Positions 34,630 through 47,637 of a DNA stretch of 64,000 bases are shown in pieces. The notes beneath the pieces are model-generated. The model searched no databases. It saw only the letters and a program-made list of their open reading frames with translations, and was not told the origin of the DNA. How positions within the stretch are numbered: the stretch's first letter is position 1; each line of letters opens with the position of its first letter. This stretch comes from Nemophila menziesii (Eukaryota; Streptophyta; Magnoliopsida; Boraginales; Hydrophyllaceae). Where the stretch lies: positions 33,061,505-33,125,504 of the forward strand of contig JARWIR010000003.1 in NCBI GenBank assembly GCA_029959085.1, in the 5' to 3' direction. The translations under genes and the position numbers were made by a program.

Positions 34630-36630
34630 TCATTTTGTCCATGTAACAAATTGGTTGCCATCCTCAGAGTGAAGTAGGGATAGATTTTCCTTCACGGGCT
34701 GCTCCTGGGTACTCATCACCTCCTCACTGCTGCTATCATTACTCGAGTCGAATCTGAGATGTCCATCACGATCAGGTCCACTATAGATATAGAGTTTCCT
34801 TTGGTCGAGGAGACCTTCTTCAAAATTCATCATATTTTGTTTATTAATCCTATCATCTCGGACCATATGTTGTTTGACTTCATTAAAGCTTGAGTATAAT
34901 TCCTCGGAAAAGACTTGAAGATAACAAATTCTCCTTTCCATGACATCAAAATCATTATGATTAAATTTTTGAAATTATGAAATATTACCCATAAAACTCG
35001 GAGATGTCTTTCTCTTGATATTTTTCAGCCAAGAAAAAAACTTTTAGTTAGCGGGAAGACTCTACTTCTCAGATTGGTATACCACTTTTGGTTGAAATAT
35101 TGCACGTCTTATGTGGCGGCTAGCATGGATTGATTGAGAAATTTCAGACTTCTCATCCGGTTCATAAGAGTCATTCTCAAAGTCAACGTTGGTCATAATC
35201 TTTTTTTCCCTTATAGTCATGTTCCTCCTTATTCCTTGTTTCAAACATATTATCATTTCCAAACCACAAATTCACACCCCGAGGAGTTAAACTAACATTG
35301 TTAAACCCTTCCATAAGGATGCTAGAGTTATTACCTCTAGTACCCGCGAGAACAAGGTTAGTATTTACCCCCAACAAAGAAGACTCGCCAACTTTCTCTA
35401 AATCATCACCGAAAGTAAACTTTTGATACATGGTGTCCGTGTCAATATCATGAGCATTGATAACATCCGTGATGGCCTCATTATTAACCACTATACTCAT
35501 CCTAATATCTCTCAATTCTTCACGAAAAACTTTATACAACATCAGAAAATTCTTTTCGAAAATCTCGATCGGACCCTCATTGTTGTTAGGATTTTTAAAC
35601 ATATCCTCGAGAAGTTTGGAGTTTTCTTGCTTGCGCTTAGATGAATCATTCTCCGATTTCTTACTTTTATCACCCGTATTACCCTCTATATTACTAGTAT
35701 TAGCAGCCCCCAAAGAACCAAACTGAATGTTACATAAACTACCTATGTTACCACTCAATTTCGGTCCTTGTTCATCATCCTCTTCATCAACTTCATATCT
35801 CCTAAATGAAAAGAAGTGAATGATCTCATCAAAATCACCCCAAGGATCCCTCCCGCTAATGACGTGAAAACGCAGTCCTTGCTACGAATAGAAGTTTTGT
35901 TATTCTAGTTGCAGAAGCGACCTGCATCGTCATTCCATCAGGGGTTCACCATTGTCGTGTATCAGTAGCTTTTGTTATGCCTTAGTCTTCCGCGGTTGAA
36001 GCAAAAAAGACCTACTCCTTCATCCATAAAGCTTACCCAGGCCATACCAGCGAGTTGTTTGATATAAACACCAATCTTCATAGGCTCTCGAACATCATCT
36101 TCACTCTAAAGCGAATGAATTCCAATTTCTCAGTGTCAACAGTGGGAAAATCTACTTCGGTAAGTTCACCGATGTAGTTTCCTATATCTCCATAGTATCT
36201 AAGTTATTTTGAATCCCAGCGAGCCCATAGAATCGAATCCACGAAAAATAGTAATTGATAGCTAAGTTACTAATAGCTGCATTGTTTTCCCACTTGAAAA
36301 TAACAACATGCAAACAGTGAATGAGAAGAGGACGGAGGAAACAAAGTCATCCAGCTTCGTGTTCTTGATCCAGCGTAATCTTAAGGAGGTTGATCTCCAT
36401 TTATTTGAATAATATTCTACCATTATTACTCCATGATTCCAATACAATCTTTCAAAAAGTTTTGAAGTTTATGGCTCGATGATAGATAACGCAAGCTAAG
36501 AATACAAATTTGGATGTGTTTGGTTTGACATATGCAGTTTTAGTTGATAGGGGATATGGATTAAATTTTTTTTACATCTTCATTATTTGCTTTAGCTAGT
36601 GGAAGGTAGTGGTTATCTTTAGTAGCCATG
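34630..36630 (-). pseudogene. LINE ORF1 pseudogene, minus strand
   Basis: It starts at about 36630 ('MATKDNHYLPLAKANNEDVKK', equivalent to the plus copy's start) and is decayed through the DUF4283 region. It has a better preserved stretch at 35758-35183 ('SSKRKQENSKLLEDMFKNP', 'DIDTDTMYQKFTF') and a C-terminal tail 34941-34630 ('SNDSSSEEVMSTQEQPVKEN'). The same order of blocks occurs at 24972-26983 on the plus strand. These proteins normally bind LINE RNA; this one has many stops. The two copies face each other across the Athila-like element. Confidence 0.65.
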
Positions 36631-36845
36631 GTGTAGGGAGAGTTGCTGTAAAGAGTATAAGGTATATTTGATGAATAATGAAGCGAAATAATGCCAGAAT
36701 ATATAAGGGAACACATAGAGAATATGAAGTTGGAAGAGTGATAGAATGTACTAATTGTGCTATTAGAGCAATACTGGAATGCCAAATGTCAAAAAGCTGT
36801 GATGCAGAAGATAGGAAGTGTGAGAAGCGAAAGCAGGTCTTTCAC

Positions 36846-37640
<795 letters not shown>

Positions 37641-37849
37641 TTAAAAGAATGTACTAGCGACACCCGATCTACAAATTATTGGAAAATGGACTTTTACGTT
37701 AGTATTTAAGTCACCGTTAGTCTTTTTTACTAATTTCTGTCAGTTGATTGTTAGCCACCACCGCGTAGCGCCACCTCAGCGTCACGTACCCACCACCTCA
37801 GCATGACGCCATCCCCAACTGAAACATTTTTTCCTACTTGGCATTTTTG

Positions 37850-38200
37850 TTATCAACATGTGAAATATGGTGACTTAAGTCGACTGTATATTAACCACAA
37901 GCGTTTTTAGAGATAGATATAGAGATAGAGAGAGGGGAAGATTTTTGGAGAGTATACTAAGTCTTGCAACTATTGGAGTGAGGGGTATTATAGATGTTAT
38001 AGATCCTTGAAATATCACTTGGGAGAAGTTTAAGTAGAAGGAAAGTGTGAAACATAAGTCTAAGGGAAGCTAACCTACTACTGCACATATTTTTTATGAT
38101 GCTTGCTCACAGACCCTTCCTTGGGAAGTTAAACAAAAAAATGTCCTTGGGCACAACATCATATCCTAGACTTTGTTATAGTTGGGGTCCTTTTAAGTTA
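37850..38200 (-). mobile_element. Tat-like LTR-related segment (left copy)
   Basis: It shares ordered words with 41270-41420, such as GACTTAAGTYGACTRTATA, TTAGAGA runs and GGGTATTATAGATGT. The two may be the paired LTRs of the gag-bearing element between them. Limits are approximate. Confidence 0.4.
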
Positions 38201-39119
38201 AGTCGAGTGTAGGCGTCTTTTTTTGTCTTATTAGCTATTATGTCACACAATGTAGATTAGGCTTTTCTGGAAACCATATATGAAAGTCAGGGTCGAATAA
38301 CCTAGTATAAATGCATATTACACTATAGAATAGTCCAAATCCTCGATATTATACGCAATTTTTGAGAAACGATCAACATATGGCTGAAGGGTTTTTTCCT
38401 TTTGGAATATTTCCAATAAAGATGAATTTGTTTGACCATTGGCCCTGTTCGAGAACCTACATCACAAGTATCTACTCATTCTGAGAAGTTTTTTATTGAC
38501 TTAGGCTCTAACCTAAAGAACCACTTCTAGGCATATTCGCCAAGGTAGTAGGAAAAGCTCGGCAATAGTCTGCGTCGGTTTCTGCATTGAACTCCATATG
38601 CCTACGGTATGCATATACATTAGCTTCGAGATTGGTAGTCTCGTTAAAGGATGCAATCGATGGTGCCTTGAACTTCTTTGGCATTTGGGCATCCAAAATA
38701 TCCCAGGAAAGAGGTTTCAATTAATTTACCACTAGCATGCAATCAACCAACTATGTTTCCCTTGAATTTATCCTAAAACTTGTCTGAATTCGTATTCACT
38801 GATGTATTTCTCTCGGATATCGTTCTTACTCTCCTATATAAATTGCATGTGGAGTTCTATATACCCTTGGATATTGAGGATTTGCACTTTGATCTATTCT
38901 TTTTGTGTTATCCATAACTTGGATTATTGTAGGCGACCTTCTCTGTACCTGAGGCGGAGGCCTCCATTGATTAGTAATTTTATTTAAAAATTGGTCCAAG
39001 TATTGCAAAAACACAAGTGGAGGCTCATTAACCCCCAATAAATGTCGGAATAGTCATAGTATGAGGTTCCACACCCTCAAAACAGTCTTTAAGGTAGGGA
39101 TATATGGTACCACACCTTC
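38200..39119 (-). pseudogene. Tat-like gypsy gag fragment
   Basis: On the minus strand, 'KPLSWDILDAQMPKKFKAPS' followed by 'YRRHMEFNAETDADYCRAFP' is the Retrotrans_gag segment of plant Tat/Ogre-type gypsy elements. Upstream, 'QWRPPPQVQRRSP' and 'NPQYPRVYRTPHAIY' form a proline-rich N-terminal part. Stops separate the blocks. The frame region continues on the other side of the solo LTR (39125-40647) at about 40653-40700, so the LTR inserted into gag. Gag would form the particle core. No pol was found attached to it. Confidence 0.65.
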
Positions 39120-39124
39120 CCTAC
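39120..39124. repeat. Target duplication (left) CCTAC
   Basis: Identical to 40648-40652. Confidence 0.9.
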
Positions 39125-40647
39125 TGAAGTCTCCTCATTTGTGATAGATTTATGTTAGGATGAGACATCATTTTTAGTGATTTAGGAAGTCATTTAGTCG
39201 AATTTCTTGAGAAATAGTGCACTTTCCTATTTTGAGTCTTGATTTAGTAAATTATTATTTTTAGAGCATATTGGGTTTAATTATTTATTTAGTGTGAAGC
39301 TTTAAAGATAATTATGTAGATTAATTAGAGTCCAAGTCACAGTCTACAAGATATGGAAAGAGATAAGCATGGTAATTGGAGATAAGGAAAGAAAAGCTAA
39401 AATCATGGAAAAGGAAAAGCTGCCTTATATCTGAATTTCTGCAGCTACGTCTAAAGAAGTGGTGATAACTCCAAAACCGAGCCGATTTTGGAAGATTCCT
39501 TTCATTGGGACGTAGATAATTTCGTGAGGATTCTTTTGGTATCTTATGGGCTAAAAACCGACCAATAACGAAGAAGATATGATTAAAACAAGTCAGCAGT
39601 AATTATCTTTATTTCCATACGAATTAGAGTTGGGCTTGGAGTCCACCACTTACTTCTCCTTCAAGAAAACGAATTAGGTCTTCCTAAACACCTATAAATA
39701 CACCCTTATACCATTGTAAACATGTCCTTGCTCAGTTTCAAGCTTAGGCTTAGTCCTTACTTGTATTTTCTCAGTTTTAAATAATAGCTTAGTCCTTTAA
39801 ATTTATATTCATCCTTAGAATCAAGCTATTCATCCAAGAAGCAAGCTGACCTATAGAGGAAGACAAGAAGAAGAAGTTGGAAAGTGACAAACTCCTCTTC
39901 TACATCTCACCTTCTCTATAACTAGGGTAATTAGCTATAGATTTATGTTCAACCTTATTTCTAAACTTTTATTCTGTAAGTTTTACTTTTAATTGTTGGG
40001 TTATTATTTTGTCTTAAATTCATAATACTATTTATTATTTTAATTGATTGAGCTTGGCGTATATTGTTATTATGTGTTTTGACTTATTGTTTCAACCTTA
40101 GATTTGGCCAATCTTAGGATTATTCTTAGTTATTGACAACACCACATAATCGTCTAGTTTTGATCCTTGCCTAACTAGACAGCCATAAAGGTTTGATTTA
40201 ATCACCAATCATTACTTAGGAATCCTTGGTAGTGGAGAGGTTGCTCCTAAGCCTAATAGAGGCTAGGTAGAATTTAGAATCCTGGTTAATATATAATGCT
40301 TAATCTGTGACAGGTTAGAATGACAACTTAGTAAAATAGACTCATATTAGTGACCATAATCTATTAGACTTACATTCATATTTATTTATCTGCATTCGTA
40401 TTCATTATTTATTCATATCAGATAGTTATTCATATTATTCTCTTTTTATATAAACATCTAAATTCATCTACGCTTGTTATATATAAATAGATCTAACGGA
40501 TACAATCCCTGCGAACGAACTTGACTTATCATTAAAACTTGCAAACGATCTGTGATACTTGCAGTAAGTTCCGTGGTTCTCAAGGGTGTGTGCTCTTTAT
40601 TATTATCTTTATTTATCTATTATTTTATCACACCTTTGCCCCCACCA
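39125..40647 (+). mobile_element. Solo LTR, Athila-like, in Tat-like gag
   Basis: 1523 bp from TGAAGTCTCCTC to GCCCCCACCA, with a perfect CCTAC duplication on both sides. A TATA box lies near 39691 (CCTATAAATACACCC), followed by a leader with repeated 'TTAGTCCTT' words, then the family 3' part ('CTTGCAAACGATCTGTG', 'TTATCACACCTTTG'). No internal sequence remains. Confidence 0.9.
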
Positions 40648-40652
40648 CCTAC
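40648..40652. repeat. Target duplication (right) CCTAC
   Basis: Identical to 39120-39124. Confidence 0.9.
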
Positions 40653-41640
40653 CCACTAGATTGGATTATATGGTTCAACCACTTCAATAATTTTTAGCAT
40701 GGTTGGCGCACATATCTCACCTTTACTCTATTTATTATTAACATGTAATTGTTCTAATTCACCCCTCTCCATTATCCGAGGAGTTATCACCTAATAAGTG
40801 TATCCTTTTCTCATTATTGGAGCATTGTTCGCTAATTCTGTATAAATTATCTCGAAATACGCTTAGAGGATCGTGTTAGAACCATATGGAATCTCAATGG
40901 GATTCAAAGTCGATTCTGACAAATGAATCCAAATGATAGAGCATAAAAATCACGCTATTATCACCCTCGACATAACACTTGGTCGAAGGATATTAACATA
41001 ACCAGAACACAATAAATAAGATGTATATGTGTATGCTGAAGAGGATAAGAGCTTGGAATAGTGAATTAGACAATGAGGAGTGATTATAACTTATTACCTT
41101 ACTACGAATATCGATTAAGAAGCTATATATTAACTCTCCCAAGGACTTGGATGAAGATCAAAGGATCTTCTTGCTTCTCCTATCCAGACACTAAGTCGAG
41201 ACCATAGGGAGGTACGCTCTCGATGGGACTCTGGAGCTCAACGTTAGCATTATTTTATTGGGGATTACTCAACCAAAAGATATATGGAGACTTAAGTTGA
41301 CTATATAATTTCCCCAAACATTTTAGAGAGAAAGTATTTAGATAATACTCAGAGTGTCCATATTCTACTAGAGAGATGGGTATTTATAGATGTCGTGAGA
41401 TATACGAGATGTTGCTTGGTTGCAGTTTAGACGGGTGCACAAAATAAGCCTGGTGGAAAGCTATTCTATTGATGTGCCATGACAACCCCATGACGCTTAC
41501 GTGCTTTGATAACCTCGGGATATTGGCCATAAAAAGGGTATGATTGCTTTCTTCTTTGTATTCTTCCCCTAGACCTCAGCGCTACATCCTCAGATTTGGA
41601 CTAACAAGGTTCCTTTGATCTAGGCCAAGTATTAGTGTTA
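40653..41640 (-). mobile_element. Tat-like element 5' part and LTR-related segment
   Basis: The part next to the solo LTR continues the gag region ('MLKIIEVVEPYNPI' on the minus strand). The rest is non-coding leader and, from about 41200, sequence that resembles 37850-38200. Boundaries and a PBS were not resolved. Confidence 0.4.
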
Positions 41641-41659
41641 TATTTTAGCTTATCAGTGT

Positions 41660-42234
41660 AGAAACGAGTTTCTCCTTAAAATACAAGAATGCCTCTTTGC
41701 AAGTGTTATCAATTCAGAAAGGAGTATCCTATTCGAGTAGACTGCAAAGTTGTTTGGCAATTTTGGAGAAATCTTTGATGAATCAGCGATAAAACCCAGC
41801 ATGGCCTAAGAAACTTCTAACCCGTTCACAAAAGCCAGAGGTGGTAGCGTCTTGATAACTTCATTTTTCGCACGGTCCACTTCCATACCCTTACTTAAAA
41901 CTTTGTGCACCAACACGATACATTCTCAAACCATGAAATTATACTTCTCCCAATTCAAAACAAGGTCATTCTCTTTACAACATATTAGAACCTTCTCTAG
42001 GTTGTTTAGGATGTCATCAAAATCATCTACGAACATATAAAATTCATCTATGAACACCTCTAAAAACTAATCAATCATATCCCAGAAAGTAGCGATGATA
42101 CACCTTCAGAAAGTCGTGGGTGTGTTACATAAACTGAATGGCATATGACAATAAGAAAAATCCAAAAGGGAATGTGAATGTAGTCTTGTGTTGATCGGTG
42201 GGATCCACACAAATATGATTTTAGCCTGAGTATC
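41660..42234 (-). pseudogene. Athila-like reverse transcriptase, second half
   Basis: Minus-strand blocks include 'FVDDFDDILNNLEKVL' (the catalytic DD pair) followed by 'NDLVLNWEKYNFMV' and 'LSKGMEVDRAKNEVIKTLPP'. Words such as 'FIADSSKISPKLPNN' come after that. These are the ordered reverse transcriptase palm/thumb motifs of Athila elements ('YVDDF', 'LVLNWEKCHFMV', 'GIEVDRAK..VI..LP'). Stops and frameshifts are common. The first half lies at 43794-44000, beyond the solo LTR. An active enzyme would copy element RNA into DNA; this is a relic. Confidence 0.7.
42230..42234. repeat. Target duplication (left) GTATC
   Basis: GTATC versus GTACC at 43789-43793; four of five bases match. Confidence 0.6.
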
Positions 42235-43788
42235 TGATGTCTCCCTATTTGTGACGAATTAATCTAGGTTGGAGAAATCATTTTAGGAGTTTATGGTCAA
42301 TTAATATTTGATTTTTAGTCATATGTCGATATTTTCCTATCTATTGTCTTGATTTGATGAATTATTATTTCTAGAGCATATTTGGGTTAATTTGTTTGTT
42401 AATGTGAAGCTGTAAAGATATATGGTAACTAATTAGATTCCAAATCAATTCTAAAGAGATAAAAGAAAGAAGATATGGATGGAAATTAGAGATAAAAGGA
42501 AGTAGAGATCAGAGATTAAATAGGAAAGGAAAAGATGTCAAGTAAATCTAAAATATTGCAGCCACGTCCACTAAAATGATTATAACTCAAAATCGGCTGG
42601 GAATTTGGAAGAGCTATCTGAAGATAAAGTGTAGATCTTTTTGACTCGGTCGTTTCGATATAAAGTAGGCAAAAATTGGAGCAATGTTGAAGAATTTACG
42701 ACCAAAACAAGACAGAAGCAGTTATCTCCTATATTTTAGGAAACGAAATTGATTTGGAAAAGAAGTCCAATTGATTGCCTTTTACTCCAAGAAATCCGAC
42801 CTAGGGCTTCCTAAACACTTATAAATACACCCTTTAACTATTCTAAACATGTCCTTGCTTAGTCCTTGCCTCTAACAATTATTTCTTAAGTTTATTCATC
42901 ATTAGAAGTCATTCAAGAGAGCATGTTGACAGTATGTATCTATATTTTAGTTTATTTCTTTCTTTCTAGTATGAACTAATTTTCCCATAACTTGGGTTTT
43001 GCATATGTATAATCTTTGAATTCTATTTTCTTCTATCTAAGTTTCTTTGGGAAAAGTATTTTAAATTGATTATAGATTCTTAACCATATATTGTTTTATG
43101 TGCTTTGATTTATTGTCTGTCTTAATCTTGATCAAATTAGGGTTGTGCTAAAAGTAGTTAGATGGTCACCTGGAAGGAGTGTCTAATTATTGAAACACTA
43201 CATAAGCGTCTAGTATGCGGTAGTGATCCGGAAGGGCTTGCCTAGCTAGATAGTCATTAGAGTTTGAGATTTAATCACCGATCATTATTTGCGGGGTCCC
43301 CTCACCAAATACCCTAGTGGCGTAGGATCACCTTAGTTAAGTCCCAAGGTAATTGCTAGGTTTCCTCTTAAGTCCACTCGAAAGGGGTTAGGAGGAATAT
43401 AGAATCCTAACTACTTATCTAAGAGGTATAATCACCCTTATTAACTTGTAGAAGAAATAGATAGATTAGTGCATACGAGCAAAACCTGAGCTATACTCTC
43501 TCATTTATTCTTACATCCTTTTATTTATTGTCTTTAATTTTATTTAGTTAATATTATCTCCTCATCAATCATATTCATTTATTTTCTGTATTTAACTATT
43601 ATCTACTACACTATAATGTTTACCCATTCGTATAACGCACTAAGTCTCTGAGGAACGAATCTTACTTACTAGTAAAACTTGCATACGATCTGCGATACTT
43701 GCAGTGACTACCGTGTTTAGGCTATGGTGTTAGTGCATCGTCGAATCTCTTTTATTATCTTATTTTTATCACACCCTAGGCTACACCA
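42235..43788 (+). mobile_element. Solo LTR, Athila-like, in reverse transcriptase remnant
   Basis: 1554 bp from TGATGTCTCCCT to GGCTACACCA. It has a TATA box near 42820 (TTATAAATACACCC), a leader with 'TTCATCATTAGAAGTCATTC', and the family 3' end. It is the nearest full-length relative of the deleted LTR at 33190-34317. It lies in opposite orientation to the pol remnant it splits. Confidence 0.85.
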
Positions 43789-43793
43789 GTACC

Positions 43794-44000
43794 CATGGAG
43801 AAAGAAGTAATATTCTCTACATATGAGCTTCTCAAGCATCTGATCAATGAAAGGCAAAGGGAAGTGATCCTTCTTTGTCGCCTTGTTCAATTTGTGGTAA
43901 TCCATGTAAACTCGCCACCCAATAATAATTATAGATAATATAACTTTATCCTCGGAGTTAACACCAATAGTTATACCTTCCTTCTTAGGCACACACTAGA
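43794..44000 (-). pseudogene. Athila-like reverse transcriptase, first half
   Basis: The minus-strand frame reads 'MPKKEGITIGVNSEDKVI', then 'GWRVYMDYHKLNKATKKDHF', 'PLPFIDQMLEKL' and 'REYYFFLHGYW'. This is the characteristic start of the gypsy reverse transcriptase domain, usually 'WRVC.DYRKLN..T.KDHFPLPFIDQMLERL'. The frame runs into the solo LTR at 43788 and resumes at 42234. The region 44000-44580 upstream is a decayed protease-RT linker with no clear motif. Confidence 0.8.
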
Positions 44001-44580
44001 CCAGACTCACCCATTTATTATTTGAGATTGAGATGATGATACCTGCGTCTAATAACTTGATGACCTTCTTCCTCACAACTTTCTTCATCACGTGCATAAG
44101 CCTTCTTTGACCCCCAATTAAACTCTGGCTCTCGTCTTCAAAAATGATCTTGTGTTGGAAAATGGTAGTACTGATACCTTTGATGTCAGAAATAGTACAC
44201 CCAATCGCCTCATTGTTGGCTCGCTCTGAGCAGCTTATCTTTTTTAGGACCTGTTAATTTAGCTGACATAATAACATGTAAAGTATTTCTAGTTTCCAAA
44301 TAAGCATACCTTAGGTGAGAAGGAAGGAAAATCTCCTCGAGCTCAGCTGCTCAGGTAGAGACTCAATGGAAGGCTTCTTCATCAGTTCAATGTTCCTTGG
44401 GTCTTGAATATGTTCATAACTCCACCTTCTTAGTCTTAAACTATCATAATTAAGAGACGGGATCACATTTTTCAGCACATCATATAGCTCCGTTGATTCA
44501 AGGGTCAAGGCATCCTGTAAAATTTCAATAAAAATAGTCTTACCGTATATATCTTGGGTAATGAGATCAATGACATCAAA

Positions 44581-44960
44581 CTATAAAAAACCGTCCCTTG
44601 TGTCTGGAAACTTCATGGTTTTAAAAACGTTGTAAATGATCTCATTGTCTTGCACTCTGACGATCAAATCCTCATTCTCAAGATCAATCAATGTACGCCA
44701 AATATCCAAAAAGGGACGCCCCAAGATGAAAGAAACATTCTTATCGGTGTCATGGTCTAAGATGATGAAATCCCACAAGGAAAGATAAAGTTACCTGCCC
44801 TTGCCAAAATGTCTTCGATCTTTCCCTTAGGTTGAGAGATCGATATATCTGCCATATGCAAGGTCACGGTAGTAGTTTTTCTCTTCCAATGTTTATCTTC
44901 TCAGATAAAGACTTTGGCATGATATTGATGCTAGCACCAAGATCAGAAAGTGCCTTACAT
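44581..44960 (-). pseudogene. Athila-like aspartic protease remnant
   Basis: The minus-strand frame 44778-44581 reads 'FIILDHDTDKNVSFILGRPF' and 'RTLIDLENEDLIVRVQDNE', the second half of the retropepsin. Upstream (about 44960-44800), frames contain words resembling 'DLGASINIMPKSL', the catalytic segment. The same order is seen in the plus-strand copy at 30992-31435. Frameshifts prevent a product. Confidence 0.65.
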
Positions 44961-45048
44961 GTCTAATCATCACCAATCGATATAGGCATTTTAAACTTCC
45001 AGTATCTTCTAGTTTTGGTGGAAACTTAGTCTAACATATAGAACTGCA

Positions 45049-46010
45049 CTAATCAGGTAAACCAACCATCTCACCTTCTCCGTACTTGCGTTTGTTAGAG
45101 AGATCATCCTTCATAAACTTCAAATATTTAGGCATAAGTTGGATAGCCTCTACAAATGGTAAGTTTGTCTCCAATTTCTGCATCATTTCAATAAAAGACT
45201 TGTAGTCCTTTTCGTAATTCTTCTTTTTTAGAAAAAATATAGGAGGTGGATGATCTTCTCTCAGATTGGTCAACTCTTTCTTCTTATGCAGATCAGGCTT
45301 TTTCTAACTCAGGGTCACTAGCTTAATGACCTATTCCTCTTCCTCTTTATCTTTCACAGTTTATCTCTCAACAACTAAGGGTGAAGGAAGTTGTTTTCCG
45401 CTTCTGATTCCAATCGCATTGCAAGCTTCATTGTCTCCTAGTTTCTCAGTATTGCTCGGAAGTTGATCTTGAGGTCAGATTTGCAAAGTATTGGCGATAT
45501 GAGAGATCTAAGTATCTAATATCTTCATTGAAGTGGAGTGCTCATTCAACTTCTCATGGGTCTTTATCATTTTCTCGCTCGTCATCAACATAAATGTGTT
45601 CAAAGTTTGTTGTAACTCACTTGCGGATCCTTCTTCTGGATGAGCAGGAAGAGCCTTCTAAGCTAAGTTGTCTTCATACGAATTATATGTGAGTTCCTAT
45701 GGAGCTTTCTTTCCATAAGATTGTGCACTCGCATATTGATTTTGTAGCCTTATTTGGTAGTTGGTTGATTGAGTACGAGATCGATACGAGTTACCTTGAT
45801 TCACAACTCTATTCAAATTTTACAATTGAAAGCCAAGATTATTTTAATTACCTGGTGGATAACCTTAACCGACTTGATAGGTCTCACGGTTAACCATGAA
45901 GAACACGGACTCTGGATTACTCGATCACTCTTCCCAACTGTAATCATTGACACCATAACTCGAACACACATATGATTAATGTACTACGTTTACCTCAGGT
46001 TGCTGAACTT
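45049..46010 (-). pseudogene. Athila-like gag remnant
   Basis: Minus-strand frames give a Q/N-rich tract, 'ALPAHPEEGSASELQQTLN', 'KTHEKLNEHSTSMKILDTQI' and then 'TNLREDHPPPIFFLKKKNYE' and 'MQKLETNLPFVEAIQLMPKY'. The last segment, the 'FL..L..L..N.PF.EA...MP.YAKF.K' motif, is typical of the gag C terminus of Athila and related elements just before protease. Many stops. It is collinear with protease and reverse transcriptase remnants at lower coordinates. Confidence 0.65.
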
Positions 46011-46054
46011 GGCCGCCTTGTTTGACAGTTAATGATAGCAGTTTCAACTAATCT

Positions 46055-46150
46055 AGTGCTTTTCCTGAAAGTGATTTTAAGAGTCTAAAATATTTTTACG
46101 GATATAAAATCACTTTAAGTGATTATTTTGAAAAGCAATTCCAAACGGGC
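46055..46150. repeat. Small inverted-repeat element
   Basis: AGTGCTTTTC...GTGATTTTAA on the left is roughly mirrored by AAAATCACTTTAAGTGATT...GAAAAGCA on the right. It is a possible short MITE between gag and PBS; no duplication was identified. Confidence 0.4.
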
Positions 46151-46173
46151 ACAAAAAGAATAATTGACTAATG

Positions 46174-46192
46174 AATCTCCAGTAATGACGCA
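46174..46192 (-). other. Weak primer binding site
   Basis: The minus strand reads TTGCGTCATTACTGGAGA, about 13 of 18 matching the tRNA-Asp-type PBS seen at 28146-28163. Located a few bases from a candidate LTR end. Confidence 0.45.
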
Positions 46193-46199
46193 AAATACT

Positions 46200-47637
46200 T
46201 GTGATTTTTCGAGGTGTGAATAAATCAACCACTGAAAAGTTTAGAACTTGCAAGTGTACGAGTAGTCACAGTTAAAATAATAGATAAGTAAGTTCTTATC
46301 CGTAAGAATTTAAGAGTTAATAAGCAATTTTATCTTTCAATTAGAGATTTTTGAAAATAAAAACTAAATGTAAAGATTTTTATTTTATTTTAGGTTTTAA
46401 GAACTACTAAGACTACAAATAAACTAATAATTAAATAAAGAAATTAAACTAATAATTATATAAAGAAATTAAACTAAGAAGTTTGTAAGAATGGAAAGAA
46501 AGGCATAGCTCGATACATTTTTAATCCCCACTAGCTATAACTTGTCCTTGCTTGCAATTTAAAGAAGAAACAGGACGTTGGGTAGAATCAAGATTCAAAA
46601 ATACACCCTAAGTCTTTTCCGAGTAAGTAAGGGCTTCTATTTAACACTATTAACTTCTCCTGAGTGAACCTACAATATAATTTAACTAATAAGACTATTT
46701 TATCCTCGCGTTATTACCTGGTTAGATTAACTCTTCTGAGTCTTGAACTCTAAAAAGAGTAATTATCCTACTATATGTGATCCTCATACAAGAATATAAG
46801 AATAAACACAAGGGTAATTACAACAACACCAATCCAAAAAAAAACACCAATTAATAGTTAGAGTACATACCCAAGTATCTCATGCTACTAAGAAGTTTAG
46901 TTCACAATCGAAGAAAATAAAATAAAATAAAATAAAATAAAAATAATACATAATTGAAAGAATAATTGGGAATAAGAAATAATTTTACTAATTAAGGAAA
47001 TAAAGTGAAACAAGGTGTTGTAATAGTTATTCCTTTCTTCTTGCCTTACTCCCAATGTTTCTAGATCTTCAATATGATAAGTGGTAGTTTGGATGCTGAA
47101 AAACTAGTATATATACCCCCGGAAAACGTTTGGCACAAGTTGGGACTCTTTAAGTGAGTCAAAAGTGGCTATATGAACTCTTTGTAAATTTGGATACCTT
47201 TGGGTCTTCATAGAAAAACGCTTGTAACTTCTTTATTTCAACTCTAAATTGCTCTTCGTTTCTTCTCACACGATCTAAACTCCAACGCCTACCTTGAGGG
47301 AAGGTTTCATAATTTGAATTGTCATCACTTAATTTTTATGAGTTCAAAGTTGATGTAAGTGTTTTGCCGATACTTTTTGTTCAGCTTCTAGTGAACTTTT
47401 ATGATTTGAATTGGTTTTATCCTAAGATTTTCGATTTCTTGGCCTCATCTTGGGATATTCAATCATACATGATCCTAAGAACTACACACTTAACACACAA
47501 ACTACCTCAAAATACTCCAAAATAATTATAGTTTCAATAATAAGACAATAACTCAAAACATGTAAAATAGATGGGTAAATCGCACATTAGAGCACTAAAC
47601 CCCCTTAAAATGATATCTCAAGAGTGTTTGCGAGACA
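46200..47637 (-). mobile_element. Probable gypsy LTR, minus strand
   Basis: It sits immediately upstream (minus sense) of the weak PBS and of the gag-pro-RT remnants. It has a TATA-like box near 47110 (GTATATATACTAG on the minus strand), no coding content and a candidate TGTCTCGCAAAC start at 47637. It contains an (AAAAT)n run (46914-46942). It is not of the TGATGTCTCC family. Its outer limit is inferred from the TG/CA rule only. Confidence 0.45.
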
